The notes beneath the pieces were generated by a model, which saw only the letters and a list, made by a program, of their open reading frames with translations, did no database searches and was not told the DNA's origin. Shown one piece after another: positions 51,486 through 64,000 of a stretch of 64,000 nt of DNA. How positions within the stretch are numbered: position 1 is the first letter of the stretch; every line of letters begins with the position of its first letter. The position numbers were made by a program, and so were the translations under genes. The stretch covers positions 6,936,646 through 7,000,645 of the forward strand of contig CM054155.1 of NCBI GenBank assembly GCA_028751875.1, given 5' to 3'. Source of the DNA: Rapana venosa (lineage: Eukaryota; Mollusca; Gastropoda; Neogastropoda; Muricidae).

Positions 51486-52249
51486 CCAAACGAGGTACCC
51501 ATTGCAATAAGTTAAATATGATGTGTGCAGATAAAGCATAAAGAAAATGTTAAAACCAAATCCCAGTAGGGGTGATTCTTGGTCTCAGTGTCTTGATTCC
51601 AGTGCTCCAGTAGATCAGCAAATTAGACATGATGGGTGATGAGAATGGCTTAAGTTTGCAGGAAACTTTATGTACTGTGTGTGTGTGGTCTTCAATTTTA
51701 TGTCTCTTCACAAAAGTGATTTTAGACAAGTGTATGTGTGTGTTCTCTCTGTGGCAATGTCATGGGTTCTTTCAGAATGTGTGTGTAAGAGAGAGTGAGA
51801 GAGAGTGTGTGTGTAAGAGAGAGAGAGAGAGTGTGTGTGAGTGTGTGTGTTTTGTGTTCTTTCAGTGGCAATGTCGTGGGTTCTTTCAGAATAAACAACA
51901 TCCACACCTGGAAATTCTGTCTTTGAAGTCTTCCTGTTTGTAGTACTTCCATTTGTTCAGTCTTTTTCCTGATTTTTGTGTCCTCTTCCTTCCTTTTTTC
52001 CTTACCAGTCCATTCTCTTCTTGCCTCATTTTATTAACAATAGATGACAATTTTTTCTCTCAATATATTGTATATTTTACCTGCTTTGTTCAGTGCAGGT
52101 GATCAGGTGGTAAGATTGCAGTCAGATGTAGGTAGGATATGTGTTCAGCTGTCATTTTGCCCCTGCAGCATTTAGGTACCCACATTCTGACATCGGGAAT
52201 GATGTCTACACACAACACTAGTAAGTGATGAGATACCAACACAAATTTC

Positions 52250-52302
52250 ACACAGACACACGCGCACGGATGCGCGCGCGCGCACACACACACGCGCGCG
52301 CG
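52250..52302. repeat. (CA/CG)n tract, shortened second copy
   Basis: Counterpart of 24809-24902; shorter and with different interruptions. Confidence 0.75.
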
Positions 52303-53116
52303 ATTTTAACGGACTAGAAAGGGAAGTAAATAAAATAACAAATATTTCGCACTCAACCAAGAGTACCTTCCCTTAGACTGAATCGCCCGAAAGCATGCTG
52401 CTGAAAATGATAACGTGTGGGAAAAATTACAGCCCAGATTCCTATTTCTTTTTCAGTTCTTGTGTTATTGTTAAGCAAAACCTCTACTCATCAGTAACTA
52501 ACGAGGAAGGATATTAAGTCCACCCACCACAACTGTTACAGCTTTAGTCTAGGGGTTTGGTGTTAGGACATTTCTTATTCTGCCATCTCAGCTTGATTCA
52601 TCTTTGTTATGCGAGCTGATAATTAACTTTGGGCAAAATGTGAAGGCTCGCCTCCATTGTGGATCAGAGATTCAACCCTTTGTGAGGGGTTTTTCCTTGT
52701 TTTTTATTTTTTATACTATGAAAGATCATGAAATAACTAGTATGACGTATTACCTCCCTTGGACCGTGCAGTGGTAGACCCCTATAGGCACCCATCACGT
52801 TTTGAGTCTGTATAGAGGTGTGTGTGTATGCATGCGTGTGTGTGTGTGTGAGAGAGTGTGTGTGTGTTTCCTAATGCCTACTTGGTGATCTGAACACACC
52901 TGCAGTCACACCAATACATCTATAGGCCACACACACACGCTCTCTCTCTCCCTCTCTAGTGCGCACGCACGCACGAGCGCGCGCGCGCGCACACACACAC
53001 ACACATTGTCCTTTATTTTTTTGTATTTATAAAAACTGTGTGTGTGGGTGTGTTCGATAGGTATAGGGAAGAATCAACTGACTGCTGTCATCAAGGGAGG
53101 GGGATGGGGGTGGGCA

Positions 53117-53195
53117 ACAATAATAATAATAATATATGGAATTTATATAGCACTGAATCTTGTAAAAGAACAAACAAATCGAAGCGCAAACAATG
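53117..53195 (-). mobile_element. LINE 3' tail fragment, second copy
   Basis: Identical in structure to 25858-25935. Confidence 0.65.
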
Positions 53196-53849
53196 AAGCT
53201 AATAATGCAATGGGATTACAATGGCTAATCAACAACATGCACTGGTAGCCTAGTCATATAACTGGGTAAAGCTACAAAGACAAAAGTTAACACACCTCTA
53301 AACATGCCTGTTTGGTAATGACTATACAAACAATTGAGAAAATGATGTCACTATTGTGTCGACGTCATCGAAATGAACAACATCATTCTCACAACGCTGA
53401 AGAAATGGAGAAAATTACAGTCATGTTCCAATAAAGTCTGTTTCATCATTACGAGAAAAAAAAAAAGGAACCAAAAAAAACAAACAAAACCAAAAGTGAC
53501 AGAGGCATTGATAACTCAGGACTTGATTAACATGGTGAACATGCTTCTGAATACTTCATAGTGCGAAAATGGTAAATGCCTTTAATTATGAGGAAAAGAA
53601 CGGGGTCATTATGGCCGCCAACTCTGAAAGACAATGATTGGAACTGGCAAACCAACAACCATATTGTATTGGATACTGTAGTGTACAACAACTGTATTGG
53701 ATACTGTATTGTATCCTACTGTATACTACTGTCAGGGCTGGTCTCCTCAGGGAGAGCGTGTCCAGTAAGTTTTTCCTTTTTTCCCCGTTGTCCAAGGAGT
53801 TAACATCAGTGCCGACTCCTCTCCCCCCCCAAAAAAAAACCCCTTCGGA

Positions 53850-54148
53850 TAATAATAATAATAATAATAATGTATGGAATTTATATAGCGCTGAATCTTG
53901 TAAAGCAACAAATCAAAGCGCTCAGATTTTATTTCATACCACTTTAAGTTGAAATTCGGGCTGCTCTCCCCGGGGAGAGCGGGAGAACGCATGCAGAACG
54001 TCTTGCGCACACGTTAAAGCCCGTTGCGCTTTTCTGAAGAGTAGGTCATTGAGTGCCGGTGGGAACGGATGACAATTACAAAGCTGCTTACACATGGGGA
54101 CTGGATGTAAAAAAGCACATGAGTAGTTTTCCATTATCCTCGAAATAA
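53850..54148 (-). mobile_element. LINE tail plus SINE A/B composite, second copy
   Basis: Same (AAT)n tail and direct B-to-A junction as 26588-26885, so the junction existed before the two copies separated. Confidence 0.7.
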
Positions 54149-54229
54149 ACGAATTAATAATGATAATAATAATAATAATAATAATAATTATACTACTACT
54201 ACTACTACTACCACTACCACTACTACTAC

Positions 54230-54774
54230 GTCACGTCTCTCATTTTCTCACGTCTGGATTATTGCAATTCTCTTCTGGCTGGTCTGCCATCATCATCTAT
54301 CCACTCTCTTCAACGTATACAAAACTCTGCCGCCCGACTAGTCCTCAGAAAGAAAAAATCTGAGCACGTTACTCCTCTCTTGCGATCTCCGCTGGCTGCC
54401 TGTGTCACAGAGAGTAAACTATAAGATCAGTACAAATTGTTACAAATGTCTCCACAAAACAGCACCTTCCTACCTCTGTGAATGTCTTCACCTGTACACT
54501 CCTTCTCGATCCCTCCGCTCTGCTGCAGATACCTTGTGCTTACGAATACCTGGATTCAACCAATCCACAGATGGCCGTCGCTCTTTCTCTATTTCTGGTC
54601 CAGTGATCTGGAATGACCTCCCTCTCTCCCTCCGCCCAAAGCCTACTTTTGACACTTTTAAATCCAGCCTCAAAACACATTTATTTCAAATCTAAGACTT
54701 TCCCCTCTTGTTTCATCTCATTTCTGTCCTTACCCTCAATAGCGGAAACCTCCACCACCTTGCCAAAGTACACA

Positions 54775-54805
<31 letters not shown>

Positions 54806-54968
54806 CCCGCGCGCGCGCGTGTGTGTGTGTGTGTGCGTGCGTGTGTGTGCGCGCGTGTGTGTTTTCAATGTGTAAAAACTATTAATTGTAACTTGTTTCA
54901 TGTGTGAGAGTAGGATGAATGCAAGCGCTTTGATTTGTTTTTGCAAGACATAGTGCTATACACATTCC

Positions 54969-54985
<17 letters not shown>
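54230..54985 (+). mobile_element. L2/CR1-like LINE RT C-terminus and 3' UTR, second copy
   Basis: Matches 26969-27725. From [15 protein letters not shown] onward the frame is continuous to LKTHLFQI, without the one-base shift present in the first copy near 27340, so this copy is slightly better preserved in that part. Confidence 0.85.
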
Positions 54986-55040
<55 letters not shown>

Positions 55041-55377
55041 AATAAAATAATAATTATATGGTCGAAGCAGACACGAGGGTAACTCTTCATAAAACCAGCA
55101 ATGGCCATTTATTAAAGAAGCGTTCAGCAATTTTGAAGAGAAAGATCTGGAAAGGAGACTAGTTTCTGCCAGATGGGCAGCACCAAAACAATCCGCAACA
55201 CTGATTAAACAACAGTTCCAGTCGATTAGTAATGTGGATCGAGTTGTCACTGTGAATGAAACACGGAATCATCACCTTACCCCTGAAATGTAGCAGCAGT
55301 CGTAGCAGTGGAAACATGGGGATAGGCCTAGCCCTGCCACTATCTACACAGAAGACAAGGCTGATGCCATTCTGTCA

Positions 55378-55757
55378 GCTGGTAAAGTCACTCCCAAGTC
55401 GGATGCGCTGGGACTGACTTGTTAGGCGCCTAACGGCAGTGCAACGCAATTTCGCTCATATGACAGACAGCACTAGTGGCAGTCTGAGTATTTGACGACG
55501 ACGACGACGACGAAGAAGAAGAAGCAGAAGAAGAAGCTGGTAAAGTGATGGCAGCAGTTCTAGAAGAGGATGGTTGCTGCTGATTTTCCTCAGAAAAGGT
55601 CACTGACAGACAGACTGATGGTGGACACTATACAATGGATCGGTGGTCTAGAGGTAACGCATCTGCCAGGTGCTGTCTGTCATATGAGCGACAATGCGTT
55701 TCGCTGCCGTTAAGCGCCTGACTAGTCAGGACCAGCACATCCAACTTCGGTGTAGGA
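55378..55757. repeat. Inverted repeat, second copy
   Basis: Arms 55378-55472 and 55668-55757 correspond to 28120-28495. One arm has an inserted A ('gagcgacaatgcg'). Confidence 0.7.
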
Positions 55758-55854
55758 GAGAATTGTTATCTCTTACATTTTTTTTGTAAAGGGCAGGATA
55801 ATGGACAAAGAAGGCAGAAAACAGACAAGAATAAGGAGACAGGAACAAAAGGAA

Positions 55855-56247
55855 TAGAGGTAACGCGCCTGCCTAGAAAGCGAAAAGTCCGGGTCGGAAG
55901 TGTGCGGTGGTTTGATTCCTTTTCGGGCCCGAAACTTTCCCCCCATCCATTAGACCATGAGTGCTGATCTGAGTGCTAGTCTTTCGGATGAGACGACAAC
56001 CCGAGATCCCGTGTGTTACACATAATAATTTAGCGCACATAAAGAATCCACGGCAACAAGAGAGTTGTCCCTGGCAAAATTCTGGAAAAGAAAAAAAAAA
56101 GCCACTCTGATAGGGAAACAAACACAGTTGCAGACAGGAAAAGAAAGAAAAAACAGTGGGTGGCGCTGCTGCTCTTGTGTCGACGCGCTCTCCCTGGGTA
56201 GAGCAGCCCGAATTTCACACAGAGAAATATGTCGTGACTTAAAGGGA
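55855..56247 (+). mobile_element. SINE family B, second copy
   Basis: Matches 28593-28985, B-box GGTTTGATTCC retained. Confidence 0.75.
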
Positions 56248-56332
56248 TATTTAAAAAAACAAACCCAACAAAAACCAAAGGGCTAGCTACACGGGATATC
56301 ATATTTTAAATTTTAAAAATTTATTTATTCCT

Positions 56333-56745
56333 TTCTATCGAGGATAATGAAATAGGCACTCATGTGCTTTTTTACATCCAGTCCCCGGGTGTATGCGGTT
56401 TTGTAAATGTTGTCATCTGTTTCCATCGGCACACAATGGCCTACTCTTCCGAAAAGCGGAACAGGATTTAACGTGTGCGCAAGATGTTCTGCATGCGTTC
56501 GAACATGGGGCCTTGGTTTATAGTCTCATCCGAAGGACTTTGACATTCAGTTCGATTTTTTGTGTCAAACTGGGAAGAAAGGGCGAGGCCAGGAATCGCA
56601 GAACATCTTGCGCACACGTTAAAACCCCCGTTTCGCTTCTCGGAAGAGTAGGCCACTGAGTGCCAGTGGGAACAGATGACAAATTTGACAAAGCTGCATA
56701 CACACAGGGACTAGATGTAAAAAATCACATGAGTGCTTATTCTAT
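56333..56745. mobile_element. Head-to-head SINE A pair, second copy
   Basis: Matches 29065-29475. Inverted bodies separated by the same linker. Confidence 0.75.
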
Positions 56746-56764
56746 TTCATTTCATTTATTTCAT

Positions 56765-56926
56765 TTGTACCACTTTAAGTCACGAGATTTCTCTGCGTGA
56801 AATTCGGGCTGCTCTCACCCGGTTTCCCTATCAGAGTGGCTTTTTTTCTAAGAATTTTGCCAGGGACAACTCTCTTGTTGCCGTGGGTTCTTTTACGTGC
56901 ACTGCATAATTTTTGTATAACACACG

Positions 56927-56957
<31 letters not shown>

Positions 56958-57094
56958 TAGCGCCCGGACCACCTCTCATGGTCTAATGGATGGGGGAAAA
57001 GTTTCGGGCCCAGACGGGATACGAACCACCGTACATTTCCGACCCAGACTTTTCGCTTTCTAGGCAGGCCCTTTACCTCTAGACCACGATCCAC
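56765..57094 (-). mobile_element. SINE family B, minus strand, second copy
   Basis: Matches 29495-29818. The minus-strand head reads GGATCGTGGTCTAGAGGTAA and GGTGGTTCGTATCCCGTC, so both Pol III boxes are intact here, whereas the first copy has lost single bases in each. Confidence 0.8.
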
Positions 57095-57636
57095 TTATCC
57101 TCGAAATAACAAGAAAAAGAAGAAGAAAAAAGAATATGCATACACGCAAACAATTCTTTACGTTCGCTTTTGCTTTTAAAGCAAGCATCAGTGTCCAGGA
57201 GAGAGAGCGACGCCATTTTGTTGGGAATAAATCGAGGCGCAGTTACATTTGAAAAGCAGCCAGAGGCTGTTTGACGTCATAGATCGTCATCACCACGTGA
57301 CAGCTGCAATTCACATGGAGGTGGACAGACAAAATTACACAGGAAAGATAGCGGACCCCCCCCCCCCCCCCATCTTGTTTTCCACCCTCTGTTCCTCACT
57401 CCCTCACCGCCCTATCCCTCCCTCTTCCTTCCCTGGCGGGATCAACTGTCTTCCGGCCTCCATCTTCTGTATCACAGGCTTCAGATCCTGTCCCCCTCCC
57501 TTCCTCCTTACACTGATATGCACTGTTCTCTATGGGTACACACCACAGTTAGCTGTTGCCTCTTTCCCCTTCTCTTTTCCTATTATTACTCTTGCATTTT
57601 TCATTTATATATTTATTTGCTCTTTTACTATATCCA

Positions 57637-57940
57637 GGATAATGCAATAAGCACTCATGCGCTTTAAATTTTTTTTTTAACGGTTTTGTCATCTGTTCCC
57701 ACCAGCACACAATGGCCTACTCTTACGACAAGCGGAACAGGATTTAACGTGTGCGCAAGATATTCTGCCTGCGTTCGCCCACGGGGCCTCAGTTTCTAGT
57801 CTCATCCGAAGGACTTTTGGGGAGAGTGGAGTCGGCACTGGTGTTAACTCCAGGGGGGAAATCCCCTGAACGGGATTCTAACCTGGGTCGTCAGATTGCC
57901 AGTGCAATGTTCTAACCACTAGGCTACACCGTTCTCCCAC
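57637..57940 (-). mobile_element. tRNA-derived SINE family A, second copy
   Basis: Matches 30350-30655, with the A-box TAGCCTAGTGGTTAGA and B-box GGTTAGAATCCC retained. Confidence 0.8.
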
Positions 57941-59042
57941 CCACCCCCCTCTTCATACCGCACGTACTACTATTACTACTACTAATAAATGGAATGTGTA
58001 TAGGGCTATATCGAAATTTAAAAAAAAACCTCCTCACCTTTGGGGGGTAAAAGACTAGCCTCTGACTCAAATACTCATGTGATTTTGCAAAAATTGGGTA
58101 GGTTTGACATTTTTTTTAAGCAAACACTTTACTCCTCTAGTCCTTTGCCGTCGGCTAGCTTCCTAACCGCAATATGCATGCGTGGGGTCAACATTTTATG
58201 AACACGAGCAGTCCTCATTTGATGATCATTTCCAACTTTGTTCGTGGCTAGGCCTACCTGGTATTGCTCTATGTCTTCAATTCCCCAAATCAAGTACACA
58301 GTGCATTTTTTCATCTTTAAAAAATCTGTGGAAATCATCAGAATTTTTTTCGGACTCGCACTCTATAGAAGATACTACATGACTCGCAAGGTAAAGCAGG
58401 AGTGTAACCTTCTCTATATCCCTACTGTCCCTTCTCCCTCCCTCCCCGCCATTGAAAGGGCCACCACTCTCTCCGGCCCGGTAATTATCCTGTGGGCCGC
58501 GTCTTCCGGTGACTTACATCACACCCGGTGGCCATTTCAATGCTCTGCCTCCAATTTCAGCCATAACAATTATCCTCATTATTCTTTTTCTGACCTGCTG
58601 TTGCTCAACTTTCTCCGTTTGTTCGATGTGTGGCCATACCATAATGTTTGTTTGTTTGTTTTTTGTAACTGAAATCACATCTGCTAAAAAAACAACCCCC
58701 CCAAAGAACAACAACAACAACACCCCAACACAAACACGGAGTTGGCATCAGGTTTCAGAATCCTAACAACCGGGGGATGCTGTTATTTTTGATTCTGTAT
58801 AAAGTGAACAAGGCTTATGTCCTTACAAAGCAACCTTAGCATTACTGGCTGCATTGTTAAAACAGATTTCTTGCAATGTTCCCAAGATAACCCCAACAAA
58901 GCAAACAAAACAGAACAAAAAGAACCAGAAAAGAAACACCGAAATACCGAACACAAAATGGTATCAGAGCATCTAAAACTACATTGCACACAATTTGTTT
59001 ACCCCAAAATATGCGTAAGTCTAAAAGTTAAAGATGATTTCT

Positions 59043-59237
59043 AGAAGGAGGGTGGCAGGAGGGTTAATACGTTCGCCTGCCAACAAGTAAACTGTGATGT
59101 TCTGGGTTCAATTCTCAGCCTCACCTTTTCTTTCCAGTTTAACGAAAAAAATGAACTGAATGTCAAAGTCATGGGCTGAGACTATAAACCGAGGCCCCGT
59201 GTGCCAACGCACGCTGAACATCTTGCCCCCACTTTAG
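59043..59237 (+). mobile_element. SINE with alternative head, second copy
   Basis: Matches 31745-31945. B-box reads GGTTCAATTCT here versus GGTTCGATTCT in the first copy, a CpG-type transition. Confidence 0.78.
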
Positions 59238-59439
59238 AAAACGGTGCCTTCAGTAGAGGATTGCGTATTCTCAGCCAGGGCAAGGCAAGCAGAGAAGCGG
59301 AGAAAGACCAGCAAGAAAGGGATTTACAACAGCAGATGTAACAGAGAAAAAAAACAAAAACAAACAACAACAACCCTCCCTATTTCTTTCAAAACTACTT
59401 CCCTTGACCACACCAAAAGCTTTGTCAGTTATTGACAAA

Positions 59440-59882
59440 AGTAATCCACGAAATATGAATGCAGCTACCTTAATGATGGACAAAAGAAATCGCATACGCA
59501 AAATCTCACCATTTGGTGAGCCTCTGAACTCTAGCTGAGGAACAAAAAATGAATTCAATTCACGTCAGTAAACTGTCTAGGCCTACAATGCAATGTTGTT
59601 ACGATTTGAAAATCAATGTTCTCCAGGGTGTCACCTTCCTCTGTGACAAGGCCCTAGCAGGCTCAATGGGGAAATTTTCCTCTGGAGTTAACATCAGCGA
59701 AGACTCCACTCTCCCATAAGTCCTTCGGATGAGATAACATCTTGAGCACACGTTAAATCCTGTTCCGCTATTGTGTGCCGGTGGGAACAGATGACAGAAT
59801 TCATAAATCCGCATACACACGGGGGCTGGATGTAAAAAAACACATAAGTGCTTATTCCATTCTCCTCGATGTAAAAGAATAA
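59440..59882. mobile_element. Family C tail and SINE A, second copies
   Basis: 59440-59555 (plus) matches 32145-32262, and 59632-59882 (minus) matches 32335-32582. Duplicated unique sequence separates them. Confidence 0.65.
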
Positions 59883-60299
59883 AAAAAAACCAAAACACAA
59901 AATAAGATTGACTGTTTAAACCAGTATAACGTATCTTTCTCGTGTCTTTTCGAGATCATGATTCGTATCAATCTGCCTGTCAGTATTGTAACTGCCCTTT
60001 ATGAGATGATTAAAGTGTTGTTTTTTTTAAAACTTTGACTTGACTAGCATAACAATCTGCATCCTTTACCAAAGAAGAAGAAAACCCCCTGTTTAAGTCG
60101 GATTATGACCGTCTATATATTATAGTGAGGTATTTGAAAATTGGTCATACAGCAAACTTCTCATCCGGTGATCGTTCCCAGTGATTCCTTCCAGGTGTGA
60201 TGTGGGAGACAGGACATTTTCTGGCTGACCCCTGAGTGCTTCTGTTAAGCCAAGAAATGCTCACGTTGTAGTAAGGCAAGGTTGCATCACAGCAGAAGT

Positions 60300-60760
60300 C
60301 TTGTATTGTAACAGCTCCCCAAACTGGTGACACGGAATTCAGGGCAGCGAAATGCACCTGCCCAGACTGATTAGGCAGTGAAAGTTGTAGAAGTCTTTGC
60401 AAACTAGTAACGTGTTAGTTGTTGGTGAATTTCGCACGCACGCACGAACGCGCGCGCATACACACACACACGTGCGCGCGCGCAAGCACGCACGCACACA
60501 CAAACACATACATGCACGCACGCACGCTCGCACGCATGCACGCACGCCGCACGCACGCGCGCGCATACACACACACACACACACCCACACACACACACAC
60601 ACTCTCTCTCTCTCTCACAGACACACAGACACAGAACAGACACACAGACACAGACACACACGCACAAACACACACACACACACACAAGAAGAAGATAAAG
60701 AAAAAGGAGGAGAAGAAGAAGATGATGATGATGAAGAAGAAAAAGAAAAGAAGAAGAAGA

Positions 60761-60816
<56 letters not shown>

Positions 60817-61262
60817 AGAAGAAGAAGGACGAGAAGAATGCGACGAATACGAAGAAGACGAATAATCCGAAGAATGCGAAGAAGAAGAAGAGTGCGAAGA
60901 AGAATGCAAAGAATGCCAAGAAGAATGCGAAGAAGAAGATGCTGACGATAAAGAATGCGAACAAGAGGGCTCATGCGAAGTACAAAGAACAGTTAAGAAG
61001 CTAAATGGAAAACTTGAACAAAAACACTTTCTCTTCCTTCCTCTTTTACAGAGTTGACGTATACGTGCTGTTCCACTCCCTCACTGTCAGGCTATTTTGT
61101 CCTCCTTTCCCATGCCTGTAGATGCATTGTTTTACTGCACGTTAAACATCCATCGCCACTGTGGCATACAGTAACAGCATCTTGAGGTCCTGTTTTTCTT
61201 GTAGCATGTGCAAGACACCAGGACATGGCTTTGGTAATTGATGAGGTGTGTGTGTGTGTGTA

Positions 61263-61305
<43 letters not shown>

Positions 61306-61464
61306 AAACAAGATAGTCTACCCTGAGCATTTTTTGGTCAAACCTTTCTGCCAGTGATTATGAACATGTCAGTGTTCATGAAGTCTCAGTTCCTCAACGA
61401 TACTCTCATTCAGTCATCATCATCATCGTCATCATCGTCATCGTTGTCGTCGTCGTCGTCGTCG

Positions 61465-61495
<31 letters not shown>

Positions 61496-63262
61496 TCAGC
61501 ACAATTTTAATGCTATATTCTCAGGGAACTAATGATACCAAGACCTCACTCATGTTTCAGCACAGAAGAAAGTTCTTCACCTCCTTAGACCATCGCCTCG
61601 GGCAGTCAAGTTATGAAGGGCTTTTGCCACAATGAATGACCATGTTCAGTTTATTGACGCAGCTCATTAGCTCCTCTGGCCAATTTCTTGTTTACTCTGA
61701 AGAGCAGTGTGAACGCTAGGTAACATTGGAAAAGGGGTTGTGGTGGCCGTAGGGTGTCCGTCAAGATTTTGTGAAAGAAGCAGACAGGTTTCTATTGGTA
61801 GTGCTTTCTCTCTCCCAATTTTCCCCCTGCAACTTAAAGACAAGATTGTGGGCTTCATGATGGATGGCCATTTTTGGAATGCCTGCTGGTCTTTGCAGGG
61901 CTGATGAGGTAGCATGGGGAGGCGGTGTGGACAGGGGTGGAAGCGGGGATGGGAGGAAGAAAAATAGAGTGAGTAGAGACTACAGAGTTGAAAGGAATGT
62001 GGTAACTGTCTTTTACACCATGCTCACTGTTGTCTGCACAACAGGAGACTACAGAAGCCAGCACAAACCTGTAAACAAAGGAAATCATGGGAACAACTTC
62101 AAGCTTACGAAATGGATTGTGTAGGATGAAAATGTCACCATTTTAATTAAAAAAAAGACGAAAACACACATGGTTTCTAAATAATCAATAATTGCACAGA
62201 TAGCTGTTGTATGAGGGAAGACATTTTGACTAGGATTTGTATGTATGGATTGTCAAAGTTAAAGGCTGATCACAAAGCAACATTACTTAACTTAACACAA
62301 TTTTTCTTTAATTCATATTAATGGTTCTTGCATCTTGTTATGCATACTGCAAGGATATCTATATTTTTCATGAAAGAATAAAGCAATGGTTAATCTAAAG
62401 AACAGATGATGACTAAAAAGAAATGACAAAACTGCACAAATTCAAGGGAACGGGTAAAGAATTCAGAACACATAGAAACCAGTGTATGTGGATATGTGTA
62501 AAACCTGAACAATGTAAAGAAAAACAAACAGCTGCAACAAAAACAACAGCAGCAATAACAAAAGAAAACTTGTGGAATACCCAAATGAGAAATAGTGACA
62601 TATGCTTGAAAGGCAGTCAGATTTGATACTATGAATAAAAGATCGAAATAAATACACCAAATAAAATAATGAGGTTTAAAAAATGGAATGCATACATTTT
62701 AAGAAGAGCAAGAGAAGAGTAAAACCTACACAAAATATAAAGGAAATTCAAGAAACAATTTGGAAAAAAAAGAAAACAGAATTCATCTGTCTTTTCTGCT
62801 TGGGAGACTTGATATATTGCATGCTCTTCCAGCTCATTCCTGTTACCCTATTTGATCATGTTCCTTTCAGCCACATCCACATTCATTGTTTTGTTTACAC
62901 ACTACACAGTGGTCGCAGCACTTGCTCTCTCTCCAAGCTAAGGTAAAGCAGCATTGAACGTTGTAACCAAGTGGATGGGTGACTGTTTGCACGCCTTGGC
63001 GTCAGTACAATCCCCCAGTTCACCCAGCTGTAAATAGTACTTGCCTCTTTAGGGACAGGGAAGGTAAAGCAGCGAGGGAGACAAGATGGGCTCTACCTTC
63101 TTGGAGTGGCTGAAGTGTCTAACACATTGCTCCCCAACAACACTATAGGTTATGGGAACACCTTTACCTTTTTACCTTGTTTTGTTTACATGTTGAGCTA
63201 ATGTTTTTTGCAGCATGTGCAAGATGCCAAGATGAGGTTGATAAATGATGTTGTCTGTGTAT

Positions 63263-63343
<81 letters not shown>

Positions 63344-64000
63344 ACAAGATAGTCTATCCATAGAAATTTTCCCATACATTTCTGTCAGTCTTTTTGCACA
63401 TGTAGGTGTTCAAGTGGTCTCAATTCTTCAACAATGTTCTCATTCAATCATTAAAATCATTGTGATTGTCATTATCATTGTTGTTTTTGTCATCATCATT
63501 GTGGTAGTCGTTGTCATGATCTCTCTCCTCCTTCTCCTCCCCATCCTCCTCCTCAACATCCTCCTCCTCCTCCTCCTCCTCCCTCCTCCTCCTCATCTAA
63601 CACAAATCCAAGGCCATGTTGTCAATACAGTAGGAGATATAATGATACCAATAACTCATTCATTTTACAGCACAGAAGAAATTTTTCATGTCCTTAGACA
63701 ATTGCCTTGGGCAGTCAAGTTATGAGGGCTTTCCCTACAATGAATGACCATGTTCAGTTTATTGATCGCAGCTCATTAGCTCCTCTTGCCAATTTCTTGT
63801 TTACTCTGAAGAGCAGTGTGAACGCTAAGTAACATTGGAAAAGGAAGGATCAGTGGCCGTAGGGCGTCCTTCAGTATTCTGTGAAAGAAGCAGACAGGTT
63901 TCTATTGGCAGTGCTTTCTCTCTTCCCCTAATTTTTCCCCTGCAACTTAAAGACAAGATTGTGGGCTTCATGATGGATGGCCATTTTTGGAATGCCTGCT
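60300..64000. repeat. Macrosatellite, second copy: unit 1 and partial unit 2
   Basis: Corresponds to 33000-36700. Landmarks: 'ttgacgtatacgtgctgttc' at 61055, 'ggtaacattggaaaaggggt' at 61719 and the unit-2 equivalent at 63828. It includes the unit-2 5S-like SINE (62935-63180) and GT tract (63262-63340). It is cut by the window end, so the unit number of this copy is unknown. Confidence 0.85.
62935..63180 (+). mobile_element. 5S-like SINE (family E) in macrosatellite, second copy
   Basis: Matches 35630-35882, including AAGGTAAAGCAGCATTGAAC and CCAAGTGGATGGGTGACTG; the latter keeps one more base of the 5S-like box than the first copy. Confidence 0.75.

Larger units (their letters stand above)
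46501..64000. repeat. Second copy of the block at about 18640-36700
   Basis: Same order and orientation throughout. The offset is about 27443 at EBPL exon 4, 27440 at the family C SINE, 27260 at the L2-like LINE (after loss of the 121-bp repeat and small deletions), 27300 at the macrosatellite and about 27314 at the window end. Differences are mostly one- to few-base indels and microsatellite lengths. The right boundary is beyond the window. Confidence 0.95.

Overview
This is animal nuclear DNA: split genes with GT-AG introns, dense non-LTR retrotransposon debris, tRNA-type SINEs and very heavy microsatellites. The repeat vocabulary (jockey-like reverse transcriptase C-termini, (ATT)n-tailed LINEs, tRNA- and 5S-like SINEs) suggests a lophotrochozoan, most likely a marine mollusc and perhaps a gastropod. 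The species cannot be named from sequence alone. No operon, CRISPR array, prokaryotic gene or virus was seen.

Genes. At the left edge, on the minus strand, is the first coding exon of an importin-alpha (KPNA2-like) gene that continues off the window. On the plus strand, 7375-20314 holds a four-exon EBPL (emopamil-binding protein-like, EXPERA/EBP family) gene. Exons 1, 2 and 4 are clean. Exon 3 is recognisable but frameshifted and lies in a low-quality stretch. A possible orphan terminal exon of unknown function sits on the minus strand at 42057-42497. The remainder is repeats.

Layout. 1-1100: importin-alpha exon and its upstream region. 2190-8600: retroelement fragments and microsatellites. 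7186-20314: EBPL, with one LINE in intron 1 (about 8.75-12.66 kb) and a jockey-like EN-RT-RNase H element in intron 2 (about 14.7-17.7 kb). 20315-23730: probable long EBPL 3' UTR with SINE and LINE insertions. 23.7-33 kb: SINE-rich accessory DNA. 33-41.1 kb: four tandem copies of a roughly 2.1 kb composite unit (macrosatellite). 41.1-46 kb: LINE and SINE fragments plus the orphan exon. 46001-46500: exactly 500 N, a scaffold gap. 46501-64000: a second, nearly identical copy of about 18.6-36.7 kb, including EBPL exon 4, running off the right end.

Main interpretation. Immediately after the gap the sequence restarts inside the same 34-bp minisatellite found in EBPL intron 3, then follows the first copy base for base apart from small indels. 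This is either a segmental duplication of more than 17 kb or, more likely, the second haplotype placed in tandem. Comparing the two copies also shows that the first copy is corrupted left of about 19.42 kb by errors that lengthen homopolymers. The damaged EBPL exon 3 is therefore probably an assembly artefact rather than a pseudogene. I found no convincing previously undescribed molecular system. The most unusual structures are the 2.1-kb macrosatellite, the modular SINEs (including a 5S-rRNA-like one) and the duplicated block.
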